Below are positions 15,338 through 15,799 of a stretch of DNA of 15,799 nucleotides, piece after piece; the stretch's first letter is position 1; the number at the start of each line of letters is the position of its first letter. The notes below the pieces were generated by a model. That model worked only from the letters and a program-made list of their open reading frames with translations, searched no databases and was not told where the DNA came from. The position numbers and the translations under genes were made by a program. This stretch comes from JAKEGK01 sp036507695 (lineage in GTDB: Bacteria; Pseudomonadota; Gammaproteobacteria; SZUA-152). Where the stretch lies: the NCBI GenBank assembly GCA_036507695.1, contig DATCIR010000230.1, forward strand, positions 1 through 15,799, read 5' to 3'.

Positions 15338-15799
15338 TTACTCATGGTACTTGAAGGTCTTGAATCCTTCCGTCTTGCACAACTCATCGCGCTTCGCGAG
15401 TGCAAGATCTTCCTTCACCATTTCCGCGACCATTTGTTCAAAACCGATCTTCGGTTCCCAACCCAGCTTTTCCCGGGCTTTGCTCGCATCACCCAGCAGG
15501 GTTTCCACTTCCGTGGGCCGAAAATAACGCGGATCCACTTTAACAATGACATCGCCGACGTTTACATTCGCGTTGATTAATGCCGCGTTGTTGTCGATCG
15601 ACGCCACGACACCCTGTTCATCCACATCATCGCCTTGCCAGCGCAGGTTTATGCCCAACTCACCGGCCGCCATATTCACAAAATCGCGCACCGAATATTG
15701 CGAACCCGTGGCAATCACAAAATCCTCCGGCTCGTCCTGTTGCAGCATCAGCCATTGCACTTCGACATAATCTTTCGCGTGTCCCCAATCGCGCTTCGC
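15338..15799 (-). CDS. gmd: GDP-mannose 4,6-dehydratase, C-terminal part (cut by right edge)
   Basis: The frame is open from the right edge to the TAA at 15338: 153 residues, against roughly 370 for the family. It begins AKRDWGHAKDYVE and continues QWLMLQQDEPEDFVIATG and YSVRDFV, then VDPRYFRPTEVETLLGD, SKAREKLGWEPK and MVAEMVKEDL. These are the C-terminal landmarks of Gmd, including the RDWGHAKDYV and PTEVE substrate-binding segments; the NADP-binding loop and catalytic Tyr/Lys lie outside the window. Gmd converts GDP-mannose to GDP-4-keto-6-deoxy-mannose, the substrate of Fcl encoded downstream on the same strand. The visible part has no frameshift or missing motif. Confidence 0.95.
   Translation of the reverse strand, partial: AKRDWGHAKDYVEVQWLMLQQDEPEDFVIATGSQYSVRDFVNMAAGELGINLRWQGDDVDEQGVVASIDNNAALINANVNVGDVIVKVDPRYFRPTEVETLLGDASKAREKLGWEPKIGFEQMVAEMVKEDLALAKRDELCKTEGFKTFKYHE

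Overview
The window looks like a chromosomal segment of a Gammaproteobacterium of moderate GC. The support is the gammaproteobacterial form of the MoxR/DUF58/DUF4381/VWA operon, a BolA protein, an M18 aminopeptidase, a gmd-fcl pair, and several classes of short palindromic intergenic repeats common in that class. I cannot name a genus. The content is ordinary chromosomal genes plus short non-autonomous repeats. I found no CRISPR array, phage, tRNA, rRNA, intact insertion sequence or clear defence system.

Layout. (1) 1-4811, minus strand: a tightly packed Bat-type operon, read moxR > DUF58 > DUF4381 > VWA (BatA-like) > VWA+TPR (BatB/BatC-like, cut by the left edge), with ATGA and TAATG stop-start overlaps. 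It encodes an AAA+ ATPase and a set of mostly membrane-anchored von Willebrand A proteins. (2) 5221-6479: a bolA-family gene (minus) and thpR (plus) diverge. Between them is a 184-bp palindromic MITE-like element that ends 10 bp before the thpR start codon. (3) 6480-7484: about 1 kb of AT-rich DNA without a convincing gene. It holds a strong minus-strand intrinsic terminator and several inverted repeats, and is a candidate site for an unrecognised small RNA. (4) 7485-9762, minus: an M18 aminopeptidase followed by a histone-deacetylase/AcuC-type deacetylase, probably one operon. (5) 9763-10119: intergenic DNA with a 130-bp IS5-like MITE. (6) 10120-11346, minus: a predicted Tat-exported lipoprotein of the amidohydrolase superfamily. 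(7) 11605-12970, plus: an exported TPR protein with an internal duplication, followed by its own terminator. (8) 13101-15799, minus: gmd (cut by the right edge), fcl and cysC, i.e. GDP-L-fucose synthesis next to APS kinase. gmd and fcl are separated by 665 bp packed with repeats, including an eight-copy alternating-orientation array with a 95-bp period.

How the parts fit together. The Bat operon is a self-contained envelope-associated ATPase/VWA module of poorly defined function. The gmd-fcl-cysC block would supply GDP-L-fucose and PAPS, which suggests, without proving, a fucosylated and perhaps sulfated surface glycan. The most useful non-textbook observations concern mobile palindromes. Two elements with unrelated ends are both bounded by TTAG direct repeats, which match the YTAR target of IS5-type transposases. 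One of them now forms the immediate upstream region of thpR.
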